From positions 1 to 64,000 of the forward strand of contig CAIJYV010000027.1 in the NCBI GenBank assembly GCA_903825035.1: a DNA stretch of 64,000 bases, in the 5' to 3' direction. Of this stretch, positions 29,362-39,079 are shown piece after piece; the first letter of the stretch is position 1; each line of letters begins with the position of its first letter. Source of the stretch: an uncultured Actinomycetes bacterium. GTDB lineage: Bacteria > Actinomycetota > Acidimicrobiia > Acidimicrobiales > RAAP-2. The position numbers and the translations under genes are program-made. The notes below the pieces were generated by a model. That model did no database searches and was not told the DNA's origin. It saw only the letters and a list, made by a program, of their open reading frames with translations.

Positions 29362-29921
29362 TGGTCAAATTCAACAAGCTGCCGCGAGCCCTTTTAGCGG
29401 TCGTTGTGTTTTTGCCATTACTTTTTGGTGTTTTCGTAAGCTGGTTAGGTTTGGCTGGTGAAACAACTTCGATTTCGGCTCAATGCAATATGAGTAACTT
29501 GGAGGTTTCAATTACTGGGTCTGGAGCAAATGCGGGGAATGTCTACAGAACAGTCCTTTTGACAAACACTGGACCAAACCAGTGCGAATTAGGTGGAATT
29601 CCTAAAATCAGGATTTTTGATTCCCAGGGCTCGCAGCTAAAAATTGCTGCTTTTCACAATCGTGGAGTCTGGTCTCATCTCAAACGGGGTGCTGTAGTCC
29701 TTAAGCGGTTTCAAGAAGCTTCTTTCGGATTCTCTTATGCGGATGCGATTCAAGTCACCAAGCCAGAACCTGACTCCTGTCAGGCTTTATTTGTTGATTT
29801 TGGATTACCTAAGCAAAGGCAATTCGTACTTTTCGCGGAGTTCCAAATTCCGTTTGATCTTTGTCGCTCCGGCAGGAGCGTTGACGTAACTCCTATTCAA
29901 AACGGTCCAGTTCTCCTCTGA
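29361..29921 (+). CDS. Membrane-anchored/secreted DUF4232-like protein
   Basis: N-terminal TM/signal; MSNLEVSITGSGANAGNVYRTVLLTNTGPNQCELGGIPKIRIFDSQG; TGATG overlap with upstream frame. Confidence 0.65.
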   Translation: MVKFNKLPRALLAVVVFLPLLFGVFVSWLGLAGETTSISAQCNMSNLEVSITGSGANAGNVYRTVLLTNTGPNQCELGGIPKIRIFDSQGSQLKIAAFHNRGVWSHLKRGAVVLKRFQEASFGFSYADAIQVTKPEPDSCQALFVDFGLPKQRQFVLFAEFQIPFDLCRSGRSVDVTPIQNGPVLL

Positions 29922-29949
29922 TTGAAGAATCAACATTCGGGCAAATCGG

Positions 29950-31404
29950 TCAGAATGAGATGCTGCTCAGTCCAGGAATTGTCTTTTCACTTCGTTCGAC
30001 CATACTTGCCCATTCGAAGCGGACCAGTGAAGCGAGATCTGCATCCACTTGGGGTTCGTGGATGCGAGCGTAATTAGTCATTTGACCGACTTCCTCCACA
30101 CTTAATTCACCAATCCCAACTAGCGCCATGAGACCAGCTCCGCGCAGTGTTGCTTCCCGCTCGTCTGAGACGCATACGCGCGTTGAAGTGATGTCGGCTA
30201 GGAATTGCGTGAAGTAAGTATTCACGCTCATGCCACCGTCCACACGGATCTCGGAAATCTCTTTTCCGGATTGGACTCGAGCGGCATCAAGCAGATCGGC
30301 TCCGCGATGCGCCACCCCTTCGAGAACCGCACGGACCATGTGCGCGCGGGTTGTGCCCTGTGACAGGCCCAAGAACGCACCTCGAGCACCGAAGTCCCAC
30401 TTGGGTGTGCCAAGCCCATTGAAGGCAGGAATGAAATAGACGCCATCGGTGCTCGGTACTGAGGTTGCTAATGCCTCAACTTCATCGAGGTCTCGGCAAA
30501 GACCCATCCCATCCACTAACCACTGCACGCAAGATCCGGCGCTCAATACCGCAGCTTCAAAACCCCACGTGATCTCGTCGCCCATTGAACGTAGGACGGT
30601 GGGGAAGCATCCGGATTCGAATCGGCGAAGGTGCTCGGGGCCGGTAGTCCCATCGACCATGTCGAGCATCGCTCCAGTACCGAAGGTGATCTTCGTTCCA
30701 GCCAGCGAGCCACCCTGACCAAAGAGAGAAGCTGGCTGGTCCCCAACGAGCGCCGTAATCGGAAGCGAACCGGGGAGTGCTTGTGCAGTGGCGAGCTGAC
30801 CCATCGTTGGAACAATTTCAGGCATTTGCAAGCCGCTCAGACCCAAGGTGGCCATATCGCCGAAGCTCCATGACTTGGCGTCAAGGTTGATGAGACCAGT
30901 CAAAGAAGCATTCGATCGGTCCGTTACAAAATCGGCACCGTTGCTTAGCTTCCAGGTGAGCCACGTTTCTAGGGTTGCAAAGGCGAGCTCTGAGGCTTCT
31001 CGGCCGCTGGAGTTGACTAACCACCTGGCCTTCGTTGCTGACTGGTTGGGCGCTAGAAACAAGCCTTCATTCTGCAAACCTAAGCAGTCGAAGACCGTTC
31101 GGAGGTCTTGCCACGAAAGTACGGGGCCGACCGGCTCACCGGTGAGTGGATCAAATACGACAGTGCTCGCCCTCTGGCAGGTGATGCCTATGGAAGACAC
31201 ACCCTCCTCTCCGTTGAGAATTTGTTTCGAGAGAGTCAAGGCAATATTTGCAATCTCATTGGCATCGAGCTGCACTTCGCCAGTCGATGGCTTGTCGACC
31301 GTCAATTGTTGGCTGAGTACCGATGACACAATTCCACTGCGGCTGACGAGGCCAACACGAATCGAGGTTGAACCTAAGTCAATTGCCAATGCCCGTTTTG
31401 CCAC
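29950..31404 (-). CDS. FGGY family carbohydrate kinase (glycerol kinase-like)
   Basis: ALAIDLGSTSIRVGLVS, IKFGTGAMLD-like loop (TKITFGTGAML), RVDGGMSVNTYFTQFLADI. Confidence 0.87.
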   Translation of the reverse strand: MAKRALAIDLGSTSIRVGLVSRSGIVSSVLSQQLTVDKPSTGEVQLDANEIANIALTLSKQILNGEEGVSSIGITCQRASTVVFDPLTGEPVGPVLSWQDLRTVFDCLGLQNEGLFLAPNQSATKARWLVNSSGREASELAFATLETWLTWKLSNGADFVTDRSNASLTGLINLDAKSWSFGDMATLGLSGLQMPEIVPTMGQLATAQALPGSLPITALVGDQPASLFGQGGSLAGTKITFGTGAMLDMVDGTTGPEHLRRFESGCFPTVLRSMGDEITWGFEAAVLSAGSCVQWLVDGMGLCRDLDEVEALATSVPSTDGVYFIPAFNGLGTPKWDFGARGAFLGLSQGTTRAHMVRAVLEGVAHRGADLLDAARVQSGKEISEIRVDGGMSVNTYFTQFLADITSTRVCVSDEREATLRGAGLMALVGIGELSVEEVGQMTNYARIHEPQVDADLASLVRFEWASMVERSEKTIPGLSSISF

Positions 31405-31435
31405 AAGTCTTCCTCATCCTTAGTTCGGAAATAAC

Positions 31436-31807
31436 CTACTCCGCATTTTCAACAGGGACGCTATCGCCACTGAAGCAAGGTTTCTCCGAATTCCTGCTGA
31501 GCCTTGGGGGTCGCTTCTCTCGACGGTCTTGTAGGCCATCGTCTTGTTCAGTGAGCGGAGCGAACTGGAATCGAACCTCGTAACCGCTGGCTTTGAGCAG
31601 CTTCAAACGTGTCGGGAAGGTTGAGTGGCGTTTATCTAATTCGTGTGCTGAAACCATCGTGGCGGGCGCTTCGGCAAGTTTTGCCAATTGGGTTTGACTC
31701 AGACTGCTTCGGCGCCGCGCGAGTCTTAATAAAGCGCAAGCAAGGGCATTCGATGCATGCGATTGCGTCATAAGACGATTTGTATGGGAAAGGTCTGAAG
31801 TGGCCAA
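31436..31807 (-). CDS. Helix-turn-helix (XRE-like) protein
   Basis: LRLARRRSSLSQTQLAKLAEAPATMVSAHELDKRHSTFPTRLKLLKASGYEV. Confidence 0.65.
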   Translation of the reverse strand: MATSDLSHTNRLMTQSHASNALACALLRLARRRSSLSQTQLAKLAEAPATMVSAHELDKRHSTFPTRLKLLKASGYEVRFQFAPLTEQDDGLQDRREKRPPRLSRNSEKPCFSGDSVPVENAE

Positions 31808-31867
31808 ATCGCCCAGAAGTCACTCGTTTTGGCCTTTTCGCCATGATTCGAGTAGTACCTTGGGGAT

Positions 31868-33037
31868 ATGGACTTTGAGTTATCAGAAGAATTAGAAGGT
31901 CTTCGCCAAATGGTCCGCCAGTTGGCCCAGACGAAAATTGCCCCCCGCGCCAGAGAAATCGATAAGACCGGCGAATACCCAGAAGACATCTTTCAAGAGT
32001 TCCGCAAGGCGGACTTGCTCGGTCTTTGCATCCCCGAAGAATACGGCGGCTCGGGTGCTGGCATCTTGGGACTTGTGCTCGCTATCGAGGAGGTCACTAA
32101 GTACTCAAACGTGCTCGGCCTAATGCTCCTGCTGACCCGCCTCCCAACGGGACCAATCATGATCGCCGGAACTGAGGCGCAAAAGCAGAAGTACCTACCC
32201 GGTATCGCCAACGGTACCCAGCGTGCGGCCTTTTGCCTCTCCGAGCCCGGTAACGGCTCGGACGTAGCGGGTATGCAAACTCGAGCCACGCCAGACCCTG
32301 ACGTGCCCGGTGGGTACATTTTGAATGGAACGAAGAGTTGGATAAGTGGTGGCATTCAAGCCGACTGGTTCACCGTCTTTGCGAAGGTGGGCGATCCCTC
32401 TTCACGTCAACACTCGAACATCACCGGCTTTATCGTTGATGGTGACACACCTGGCGTGTCGCGTCCACGCGTTGACCACAAGATGGGTGTTCGCGGTATT
32501 GATACTGCGGACATCGTCTTTGACAACGTCAAAGTTGGTCCCGAGAATGTCATTGGCGGAAGTTTCTCGCTCGCAATGCAGTCACTTAACGCCATGCGAC
32601 CAGTTGTTGCTGCACGCGGTATTGGTCTCGCCGAAGGTGCGCTGATGTACGCCGTGGAGTACGCGAAGAACCGGCCAGCCTTCAACCAAACCATCGCCGA
32701 CTTTCAGGGTATTCAGTGGGAGATTGCCAAGTGCGCCACAGAAATTGAAGCGGGTCGGTTGTTGACCTACCGTGCGGCCGTGATGGCTGACAATGGCCAA
32801 TATGGCAAGGAGTTTGTTCCGCTTCTTTCAATGTGCAAGTACTACGCCGCTGAGATGGCGGTGCGGGTATCGAGCGTCACGCTACAGATGTTGGGCGCGG
32901 CTGGATACATGGAAGATCACCCCATGGAGCTCTACTACCGCGACGCACGTCAGCTACCAATCGTTGAGGGTACGAGTCAGATTCAGATGGGTCTCATCGC
33001 CAAGGGAGTCCTTGGTCACGACCTCTGGTGGGACTAG
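31868..33037 (+). CDS. Acyl-CoA dehydrogenase
   Basis: FCLSEPGNGSDVAGMQTRA, MQMLGAAGYMEDHPMELYYRDARQLPIVEGTSQIQ-type C-terminus. Confidence 0.92.
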   Translation: MDFELSEELEGLRQMVRQLAQTKIAPRAREIDKTGEYPEDIFQEFRKADLLGLCIPEEYGGSGAGILGLVLAIEEVTKYSNVLGLMLLLTRLPTGPIMIAGTEAQKQKYLPGIANGTQRAAFCLSEPGNGSDVAGMQTRATPDPDVPGGYILNGTKSWISGGIQADWFTVFAKVGDPSSRQHSNITGFIVDGDTPGVSRPRVDHKMGVRGIDTADIVFDNVKVGPENVIGGSFSLAMQSLNAMRPVVAARGIGLAEGALMYAVEYAKNRPAFNQTIADFQGIQWEIAKCATEIEAGRLLTYRAAVMADNGQYGKEFVPLLSMCKYYAAEMAVRVSSVTLQMLGAAGYMEDHPMELYYRDARQLPIVEGTSQIQMGLIAKGVLGHDLWWD

Positions 33038-33040
33038 TCC

Positions 33041-33277
33041 TTAGATATTGACAACGGGGCAGGTGAGGGTGCGGGTAATACCGGGCACCTTCTGCACTGC
33101 GCCGACAATGAACTTGCCCAGTTCGTCAACCGAGCCAGCCTCGCAACGTACAATCACGTCGTAGGGGCCGGTGACTTCGAACGCCTCGAGGACGCCAGGA
33201 ACCAAACGGGTTGCGTGTACAACCGACTCGGCTGAACCGATTTCTGATTGGATCAAGATGTATGCCTGTACCGCCAT
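33041..33277 (-). CDS. Lrp/AsnC ligand-binding (RAM) domain protein
   Basis: MAVQAYILIQSEIGSAESVVHATRLVPGVLEAFEVTGPYDVIVRCEAGS. Confidence 0.85.
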   Translation of the reverse strand: MAVQAYILIQSEIGSAESVVHATRLVPGVLEAFEVTGPYDVIVRCEAGSVDELGKFIVGAVQKVPGITRTLTCPVVNI

Positions 33278-33319
33278 GGGACTACCTTTCGTTACCTCTA
33301 CCTTAGCCAAAGCGGCAAA

Positions 33320-33553
33320 TTAGTCGAATTGCTCGCCCGCGAATGGCTTTCCGTTGTGCCACTTATGGCAAATCTCGCATTGGTAGGAGGTCAGCTCCAC
33401 CCGGTTCTCGATAAAGGCGAAATTCGCGGCGCTCGTCGCTTCGGCCAAGGTTCGGTAGGCCTTTTTGGGACTCCCGTCGATATTGACGTGCCCACTCGAT
33501 CTACCCGAACGAGGTGGGCGAGGTTTCTGCTTTCGGGGGGCTCGCTTTTTCAC
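33320..33553 (-). CDS. Small hypothetical protein with CxxCxxWH motif
   Basis: Basic N-terminus then SYQCEICHKWHNGKPF. Confidence 0.5.
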   Translation of the reverse strand: MKKRAPRKQKPRPPRSGRSSGHVNIDGSPKKAYRTLAEATSAANFAFIENRVELTSYQCEICHKWHNGKPFAGEQFD

Positions 33554-33576
33554 CCTTCCAACCCTAGGGGGCTATC

Positions 33577-33867
33577 GTGGCATCTATGAGTCAGCTTGAC
33601 ACCGAATTGATAATTGAGTCCATCCCCCAAGTAGATGACGGCAATCACGAGCGTTTCACCCACATTGTCCTAGAGGGCTATACCCCCGAGGGCGGAGACT
33701 TCGTTCCGGTAGACAACTCGGTCGTGGGCGGAATTATCAACTCCACTCCGGTAAAGGCTCTGTGTGGCAAGGTCTGGGTACCCGGTCGAGATCCAAAGAA
33801 ATATCCTCTTTGCCCAACGTGTAAAGAGATTGCTCAATCTTTAGGTTGGGATTTACCGAACGGGTAA
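33577..33867 (+). CDS. DUF3039 family protein
   Basis: DDGNHERFTHIV, ALCGKVWVPGRDPKKYPLCPTCKEI. Confidence 0.85.
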   Translation: MASMSQLDTELIIESIPQVDDGNHERFTHIVLEGYTPEGGDFVPVDNSVVGGIINSTPVKALCGKVWVPGRDPKKYPLCPTCKEIAQSLGWDLPNG

Positions 33868-33881
33868 GTAGGCTGGACGGC

Positions 33882-34556
33882 ATGCCTCGCGTCCTCGTTA
33901 TTCGTCACCACCTTGAAGACACCCCCGGACTGGTGGGCGAGGCGTTTGCCAAGCGCGGCTATGAGGTGGATTTGGTGATGATGAGTGCTGAGCACGATAC
34001 GCCTTCACTCGACGGCTACGACATTCTGACGATTCTCGGTTCCAAGCACGCGGTCTACGACCCGCTCGTTGAAGAGGCCTGGTTTGGCCGTGAGCTCCAA
34101 GTCATTGACGAAGCGAACAGGCGCGAAATTCCAATTTTGGGAATTTGTTTCGGCGGACAGGCGCTCTGTCGTTACTTCGGCGGAACCGTGTCTAAGGCCC
34201 CATCGTCTGAAATCGGCTGGACCGAGATAGAGGTCAAGCCGGGCATAGAACTTTCGACTGGCCCGTGGTTCGAGTACCACTTCGACCACTGTGACCTGCC
34301 AGTGGAAGCCGAAGTCTGGGCCGAGACTGACGCTGCGGTCCAAATGTTTGCCATAGGTCGCAATGTTGGAACCCAGTTCCACCCCGAAATCGATGAGGTC
34401 CAAATCAAGGAATGGATGAGCGGAGCGGGTGGCGAAGAGACCCGTGACTTAGGCGTTGACCCAGAGGGGCTGATTGAACAGACTCGCAACGAGGAACCAG
34501 CGGCCAGAATTCGCACCCAACAACTCGTTGATCTTTTTTTAGCTCGGCAGAAATAA
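33882..34556 (+). CDS. Class I glutamine amidotransferase
   Basis: PILGICFGGQALCRYFGG and FHPEID. Confidence 0.87.
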   Translation: MPRVLVIRHHLEDTPGLVGEAFAKRGYEVDLVMMSAEHDTPSLDGYDILTILGSKHAVYDPLVEEAWFGRELQVIDEANRREIPILGICFGGQALCRYFGGTVSKAPSSEIGWTEIEVKPGIELSTGPWFEYHFDHCDLPVEAEVWAETDAAVQMFAIGRNVGTQFHPEIDEVQIKEWMSGAGGEETRDLGVDPEGLIEQTRNEEPAARIRTQQLVDLFLARQK

Positions 34557-34558
34557 TC

Positions 34559-35767
34559 GTGTCGACCATGGATGAGCGCGAAAGCGTCCGAATTGAACGT
34601 CCCGCCACCGGTGGCGGAGTTGCCCATCTCAGCGATGGGCGGGTTGTCTTTGTCCGACACTCACTGCCGGGAGAAACTGTTCAAGTAAATCTGACCGAAA
34701 GTTCTAAGAACTTTGCCCGTGGCGAAGCGGTCGAGATTCTCGAAGCCAGCCCAGAGCGCGTAACGCCAGTGTGCCCAGTAGCGGTTCCGGGTGGATGCGG
34801 TGGCTGTGACTTGCAGCACGCATCGCCAGTGGCCCAGCGTGAGTGGAAGACTTTCTTGGTCCAAGACCACCTGCAACGCATTGCCGGTATTGAAGTGGAG
34901 CTCAAGATTGAGCCCACCCCGGAGCTGGCCCAAAATACTCGTACGCGACTTCGTTGTGCGGTGACCGAGTCGGGCCAATTGGCTTTGCGCGCCGCTCGTA
35001 GTCATGACCTCGTGCCCATCAGTGAATGTGCCGCCTCGGACCTTGTCTTTGGACCGGCCTTCGAAAATTCGTGGGGCAAGGTTGATGAGGTTGAGCTTCG
35101 CGCTATTGGCGACGGACAGCCCTTTGCGGTCGTTCGCCGAGGCGAGCTCTACGATGTGGTCGCTCTGGACGGTACTCGACTGCACCCCGATACCCAAAGC
35201 CGGGTGAGTGTTCGCAACTTTGTTTATTCCGTCGGTCCACGCTCCTTCTGGCAGTCCCATCGTGACGGCCCTGAGATTCTCGTCAATCAAGTCTTGGCCT
35301 ACGCTCAGTTGAGCAAGGGTGATCACGCCGTTGACCTGTTCAGCGGAGTTGGGCTCTTCTCAATCGCCATGGCGAAAGAGGTTGGCCCTACCGGAAAGGT
35401 AGTCGCCGTTGAATCCTCAGCTTTTTCGGTGAAGGATGCTCGCCAAAATGCTCAGGGATTTCCTTGGGTCAAAATTCGAGAGTGGACGGTTTCGGCTCGA
35501 GCGATCAACGATGCGGTGATGGAGAACGATGTTGTCATTCTCGACCCACCTCGAATCGGACTTGCCAAGGGTGTCGTCGAAGCGCTCGCTCGTCGCCGAC
35601 CTCGTCGCGTGGTCTATGTCAGCTGTGACGCTGCCACTTTTGCACGCGACCTGGCCCTGTTTGAAGAACATGGGATTGAACTGCAAGACATGAAGGTCTA
35701 TGACCTATTCCCGATGACCGAACACGTCGAAATCGTTGCCCTCTTAGTACCAGTCGAGACGGAATAA
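34559..35767 (+). CDS. TRAM-domain class I SAM-dependent RNA methyltransferase (TrmA/RlmD-like)
   Basis: N-terminal TRAM; CPVAVPGGCGGCDLQH Fe-S motif; VDLFSGVGLFSI; LDPPR; VYVSCDAATFARDL. Confidence 0.9.
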   Translation: MSTMDERESVRIERPATGGGVAHLSDGRVVFVRHSLPGETVQVNLTESSKNFARGEAVEILEASPERVTPVCPVAVPGGCGGCDLQHASPVAQREWKTFLVQDHLQRIAGIEVELKIEPTPELAQNTRTRLRCAVTESGQLALRAARSHDLVPISECAASDLVFGPAFENSWGKVDEVELRAIGDGQPFAVVRRGELYDVVALDGTRLHPDTQSRVSVRNFVYSVGPRSFWQSHRDGPEILVNQVLAYAQLSKGDHAVDLFSGVGLFSIAMAKEVGPTGKVVAVESSAFSVKDARQNAQGFPWVKIREWTVSARAINDAVMENDVVILDPPRIGLAKGVVEALARRRPRRVVYVSCDAATFARDLALFEEHGIELQDMKVYDLFPMTEHVEIVALLVPVETE

Positions 35768-35802
35768 GACTCCCTCACCAACTGACCTCCATGGAGGGCG
35801 AA

Positions 35803-36693
35803 CTATTTAAACCAAATAGGTGGCGTTACTGGGATTCGCTCGAACTGGGAATTCACTGCGCCAAAGCGCTCGTCGTTGCTGACCCAATCTTGGTAGGCGG
35901 CGGAGATCTCCTCTTGAGTTCTGGCGACGAAGTTCCACCACATCAGTAACTTTTCTTGGAGTGGTTCGCCGCCCAGCAACACCACTCGAGTTGGTTCTGT
36001 AACTTCGAGAGCAATTTCATCTCGTGTGCTCCCAAGGTAGGCGAGTGCGCCAGGGGCAACAACCTTTCCCTCAACAAGCACCGCTCCTTCAGCGACGACC
36101 AGGGCGTATTCAAAAGATTTTTCGAGAGGCAAGATCGTTGGTCCGTAGCGCAAATTTAATTCGACCCCTACGGTGGGGGTGTCCAAAAGCGCAGGGGATT
36201 GCTGGTCGGCAAAGCGACCGACGATGACCTGACCTGATGCGTTACCAATTTCGAATTTTGGCACTGAAGGAAGATGTTGAAAGGTTGACGGGCTTTTGCG
36301 AGTGGACTCTGGTTGAGCGAGCCAAAGCTGCATTCCGTGCAGAGTACCTCGGTGGTAATTCGGGTCCTCTTCGGCATGAACAACGCCATTTCCCGCGCCC
36401 ATTAAGTTCAGCTGGCCCGGACTTATGAGTTGTTCTGATCCCAGCGAGTCCTTGTGCAGAAACTCGCCAGAAAATAGCCAGGTGACCGTTTGTAAACCTA
36501 TGTGGGGGTGAGGGGCTACATCGACCGATATTTCGGGGTCCAATTGAGCTGGCCCCATGTGGTCCACAAAGCACCACGAGCCCACCGTCCGTCGACCTCG
36601 GGTCGGAAGAGTTCGTCTCACGCTGAGAGCACCAACCAGCGCTTCTCGTCCTGGCAGTACCTGAATCTGGGGGGAGATTGGCAATTCATTCAT
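35803..36693 (-). CDS. Pirin family protein
   Basis: CFVDHMGPAQ, DVAPHPHIGLQTVTWLFSGEFLHKDSLGSEQLISPGQLNLMGAGNGVVHAE. Confidence 0.92.
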   Translation of the reverse strand: MNELPISPQIQVLPGREALVGALSVRRTLPTRGRRTVGSWCFVDHMGPAQLDPEISVDVAPHPHIGLQTVTWLFSGEFLHKDSLGSEQLISPGQLNLMGAGNGVVHAEEDPNYHRGTLHGMQLWLAQPESTRKSPSTFQHLPSVPKFEIGNASGQVIVGRFADQQSPALLDTPTVGVELNLRYGPTILPLEKSFEYALVVAEGAVLVEGKVVAPGALAYLGSTRDEIALEVTEPTRVVLLGGEPLQEKLLMWWNFVARTQEEISAAYQDWVSNDERFGAVNSQFERIPVTPPIWFK

Positions 36694-36770
36694 GGAACCA
36701 CGGTATCGGCAATCCAGTGTTTTGGGTGAGTCTCTCGATACGATTGGAAACTACAAATGAAAGGTCCACT

Positions 36771-37124
36771 ATGAAAACCGCAATGATAATTTTTGGAACC
36801 CTGTTGACATTCTTCGGCCTCTTCTCGGCATCGGGAAAGTTCTCCAAAATGGAAAACGTCATGAAAGCCATGGATCACGTTGGCGTTAAGCCAGCCCAGA
36901 TCAATATTTTGGCCACCTTGGAAGCTTTGGGCGCCTTAGGCATCATCGTTGGAATTTGGTCTAAGCCACTCGGCATCGCCGCCGCCACCGGCATGACTCT
37001 TTACTTCCTCGGTGCCGTGGTCGCTCACCTGCGTATTAAGGACAAATTCAAAGACTTCGCCCCTGCACTCCTTATTTTTGTAGTGGCAGCAGTGACGCTG
37101 GTATTCGAATTAAAGCGTAAGTAG
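36771..37124 (+). CDS. DoxX family membrane protein
   Basis: FFGLFSASGKFSKM and four TM helices. Confidence 0.75.
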   Translation: MKTAMIIFGTLLTFFGLFSASGKFSKMENVMKAMDHVGVKPAQINILATLEALGALGIIVGIWSKPLGIAAATGMTLYFLGAVVAHLRIKDKFKDFAPALLIFVVAAVTLVFELKRK

Positions 37125-37523
37125 TTAGTTTTTCAACTCTGTTACGAGGGCCTGCACTCGATGTTGGATGTCGTCGCGAATACGCCGAACCACATCGAGT
37201 GACTGGCCAGCGGGGTCATCCAGGGGCCAATCGTCGTAACGCTTGCCGGGGTAGTAGGGGCATTCGTCCCCGCAACCCATCGTGACGATTACGTCAGAAT
37301 TCTTGGCCATCTCTTCGGTCAACTTGGTTGGCGTTTGTGAGGTGATGTCGATGCCCACTTCAGTCATTGCCTCGACCACCGCAGGGTTCAAGTGCTCACC
37401 CGGTTGGGTGCCGGCGGAGTAGATAGTTATCGCGTCGCCGGAAATCTCGCGGGCAAACCCAGCCGCCATCTGCGAGCGACCGGCATTGTGGACGCAGAGA
37501 AAAAGAATCGCCTTATTGGTCAT
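37125..37523 (-). CDS. arsC: Arsenate reductase, LMW-PTP type (ArsC)
   Basis: LFLCVHNAGRSQMAAGF, VTMGCGDECPYYPGKRYDDWPLDDPAG. Confidence 0.9.
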   Translation of the reverse strand: MTNKAILFLCVHNAGRSQMAAGFAREISGDAITIYSAGTQPGEHLNPAVVEAMTEVGIDITSQTPTKLTEEMAKNSDVIVTMGCGDECPYYPGKRYDDWPLDDPAGQSLDVVRRIRDDIQHRVQALVTELKN

Positions 37524-37570
37524 GATTGAACTTTCTGAATCGATTATGACAACAGCCTACGAAAGAAAAA

Positions 37571-37600
37571 AGAACCCCGCGCCCAAAGGCGCGGGGTTCT
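37571..37600. terminator. Intrinsic terminator (probably bidirectional)
   Basis: Perfect 13-bp stem AGAACCCCGCGCC-CAAA-GGCGCGGGGTTCT. Confidence 0.85.
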
Positions 37601-37618
37601 TGATTAAATCTAGGTGAA

Positions 37619-38983
37619 CTATTCGCTCTTGACCTTGGTCTGACCGAACAGGGTGTACAGAATGAAGGAAATTGCGAATCCAACTGGAAAGGCAATGTCT
37701 CCAAAGTTTCCATTGTGCTTAGGTACGACACCAACGTAGTAGCTCTGATTCGCGAAGAGCCAGATTGACAGAACGGCACCAACGAGGAAGGCCACCGGAC
37801 CGGCCCAGTTTTCGCGCTTAGCGAACAACAGGGGCTTGATGTCCTTGCCACGACGGATGATCTTGTCGGCAAAGATAACGCCCAACCATGGTCCAATCCA
37901 GTACGACATAACCAGGAGGAAGTTCTCCAAGTTGTTCGCTGGGTTGCCAGCAGCCCAGTGCGCCACGAAGTAGCCCGCTACACCGAATACGAGTGCGGTA
38001 ATTGCACGCAACAGGTTGGTGGGCAACTTGACGCCCATGGCCAAGAAGGACATGGAACCGGAGTAGATGTTGAGGGCGTTGGCGCAAATGGAGCCAAGCA
38101 CAATGCCAAAGAGCACCAACTTGCCGAGCGAAGTTGGCAAGAAGTGCGTGAAGTCTGCAACCGGGTTCGTGTTGGCACCGTAGGGGTGCATGCCAGCTGA
38201 TACTGCTGCCGCACCAACGATTTGGAGAATCGTTGCCGAGGAGAAGAGCCCCAAGCTGGCCATAAGTCCAGCGCTCTTGGCGTTGGTCTTAGTTGGCAAG
38301 TAGCGAGCAAAGTCAGCTGCAAATGGGTTCCAGCCAGCTGCGTACCCGTAGACCGCGCCGGTAAAGACGAGGAATGCGCCGGGGAAGTACCAGTGGTTTG
38401 GAGCATTCAGGTGGCTCTTCGAGAAGATCACGATGGCGGCCCAACCGAATACCAAAGCCAAGTATGGCATCAGGTAGCGCTCAACCTTTTGGACCAAGTT
38501 GTGACCCAAGAAGGCAATCGCAATCTGCACGACTACCACGGTCAGCAGCGAAGTGGTTACGCTCCAGTGTGACAAGGCAGAGAGTGCGAAAGCTCCCGAT
38601 ACCGAGTTAACCGCGAACCAGCCGATACCAGCCGCGAAAGCGTTCGATGCTGAAGGCAAGATGTTTCCGAAACGACCGAAAGCGGCACGCCCCAACACCA
38701 TCTGTGGCACACCGTAGCGAGGACCGTCCTTGGTGAGGAAGTAGTGCGCTAGTGCACCGAGCCCATTACCGAGCAAGATACCGATTACGGCCTGTACGAA
38801 ATTCAATCCAAAGAACACTCCCAGAGCACCCACATAAATTGTGGCGAACTCAAGGTTTGGACTCATCCATGTTGCAAACAAGTGGCCGGGACGACCGTGA
38901 CGGTCTTTCTCGGCGATGGCTTCAACGCCACCTGGCTCAACTTTGAGCACCTTCTTGCCATATTCTCCTTGACGGATTTCCAT
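37619..38983 (-). CDS. NCS1 family purine/cytosine permease-like
   Basis: 12-TM profile; FLTKDGPRYGVPQMVLGRAAFGRFGN; GWNPFAADFARYLPT. Confidence 0.83.
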   Translation of the reverse strand: MEIRQGEYGKKVLKVEPGGVEAIAEKDRHGRPGHLFATWMSPNLEFATIYVGALGVFFGLNFVQAVIGILLGNGLGALAHYFLTKDGPRYGVPQMVLGRAAFGRFGNILPSASNAFAAGIGWFAVNSVSGAFALSALSHWSVTTSLLTVVVVQIAIAFLGHNLVQKVERYLMPYLALVFGWAAIVIFSKSHLNAPNHWYFPGAFLVFTGAVYGYAAGWNPFAADFARYLPTKTNAKSAGLMASLGLFSSATILQIVGAAAVSAGMHPYGANTNPVADFTHFLPTSLGKLVLFGIVLGSICANALNIYSGSMSFLAMGVKLPTNLLRAITALVFGVAGYFVAHWAAGNPANNLENFLLVMSYWIGPWLGVIFADKIIRRGKDIKPLLFAKRENWAGPVAFLVGAVLSIWLFANQSYYVGVVPKHNGNFGDIAFPVGFAISFILYTLFGQTKVKSE

Positions 38984-39079
38984 TGTTTGTGCACCCCTCC
39001 GCGCATATTGGCCAGCCAGTCGACTGACCCCCACAGAGTAATGAAAAATAGTTATGGAGTTGGGGATAGTGGGGGGGGG

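Noticed and set aside
30230-31423. Several plus-strand ORFs opposite the FGGY kinase
   Set aside because: Antisense shadows of a well-supported kinase gene.
39071-39079. G9 homopolymer next to the APC permease gene as a phase-variation tract
   Set aside because: It lies just beyond the stop codon, so slippage would not change the protein; may also be a sequencing weak spot.
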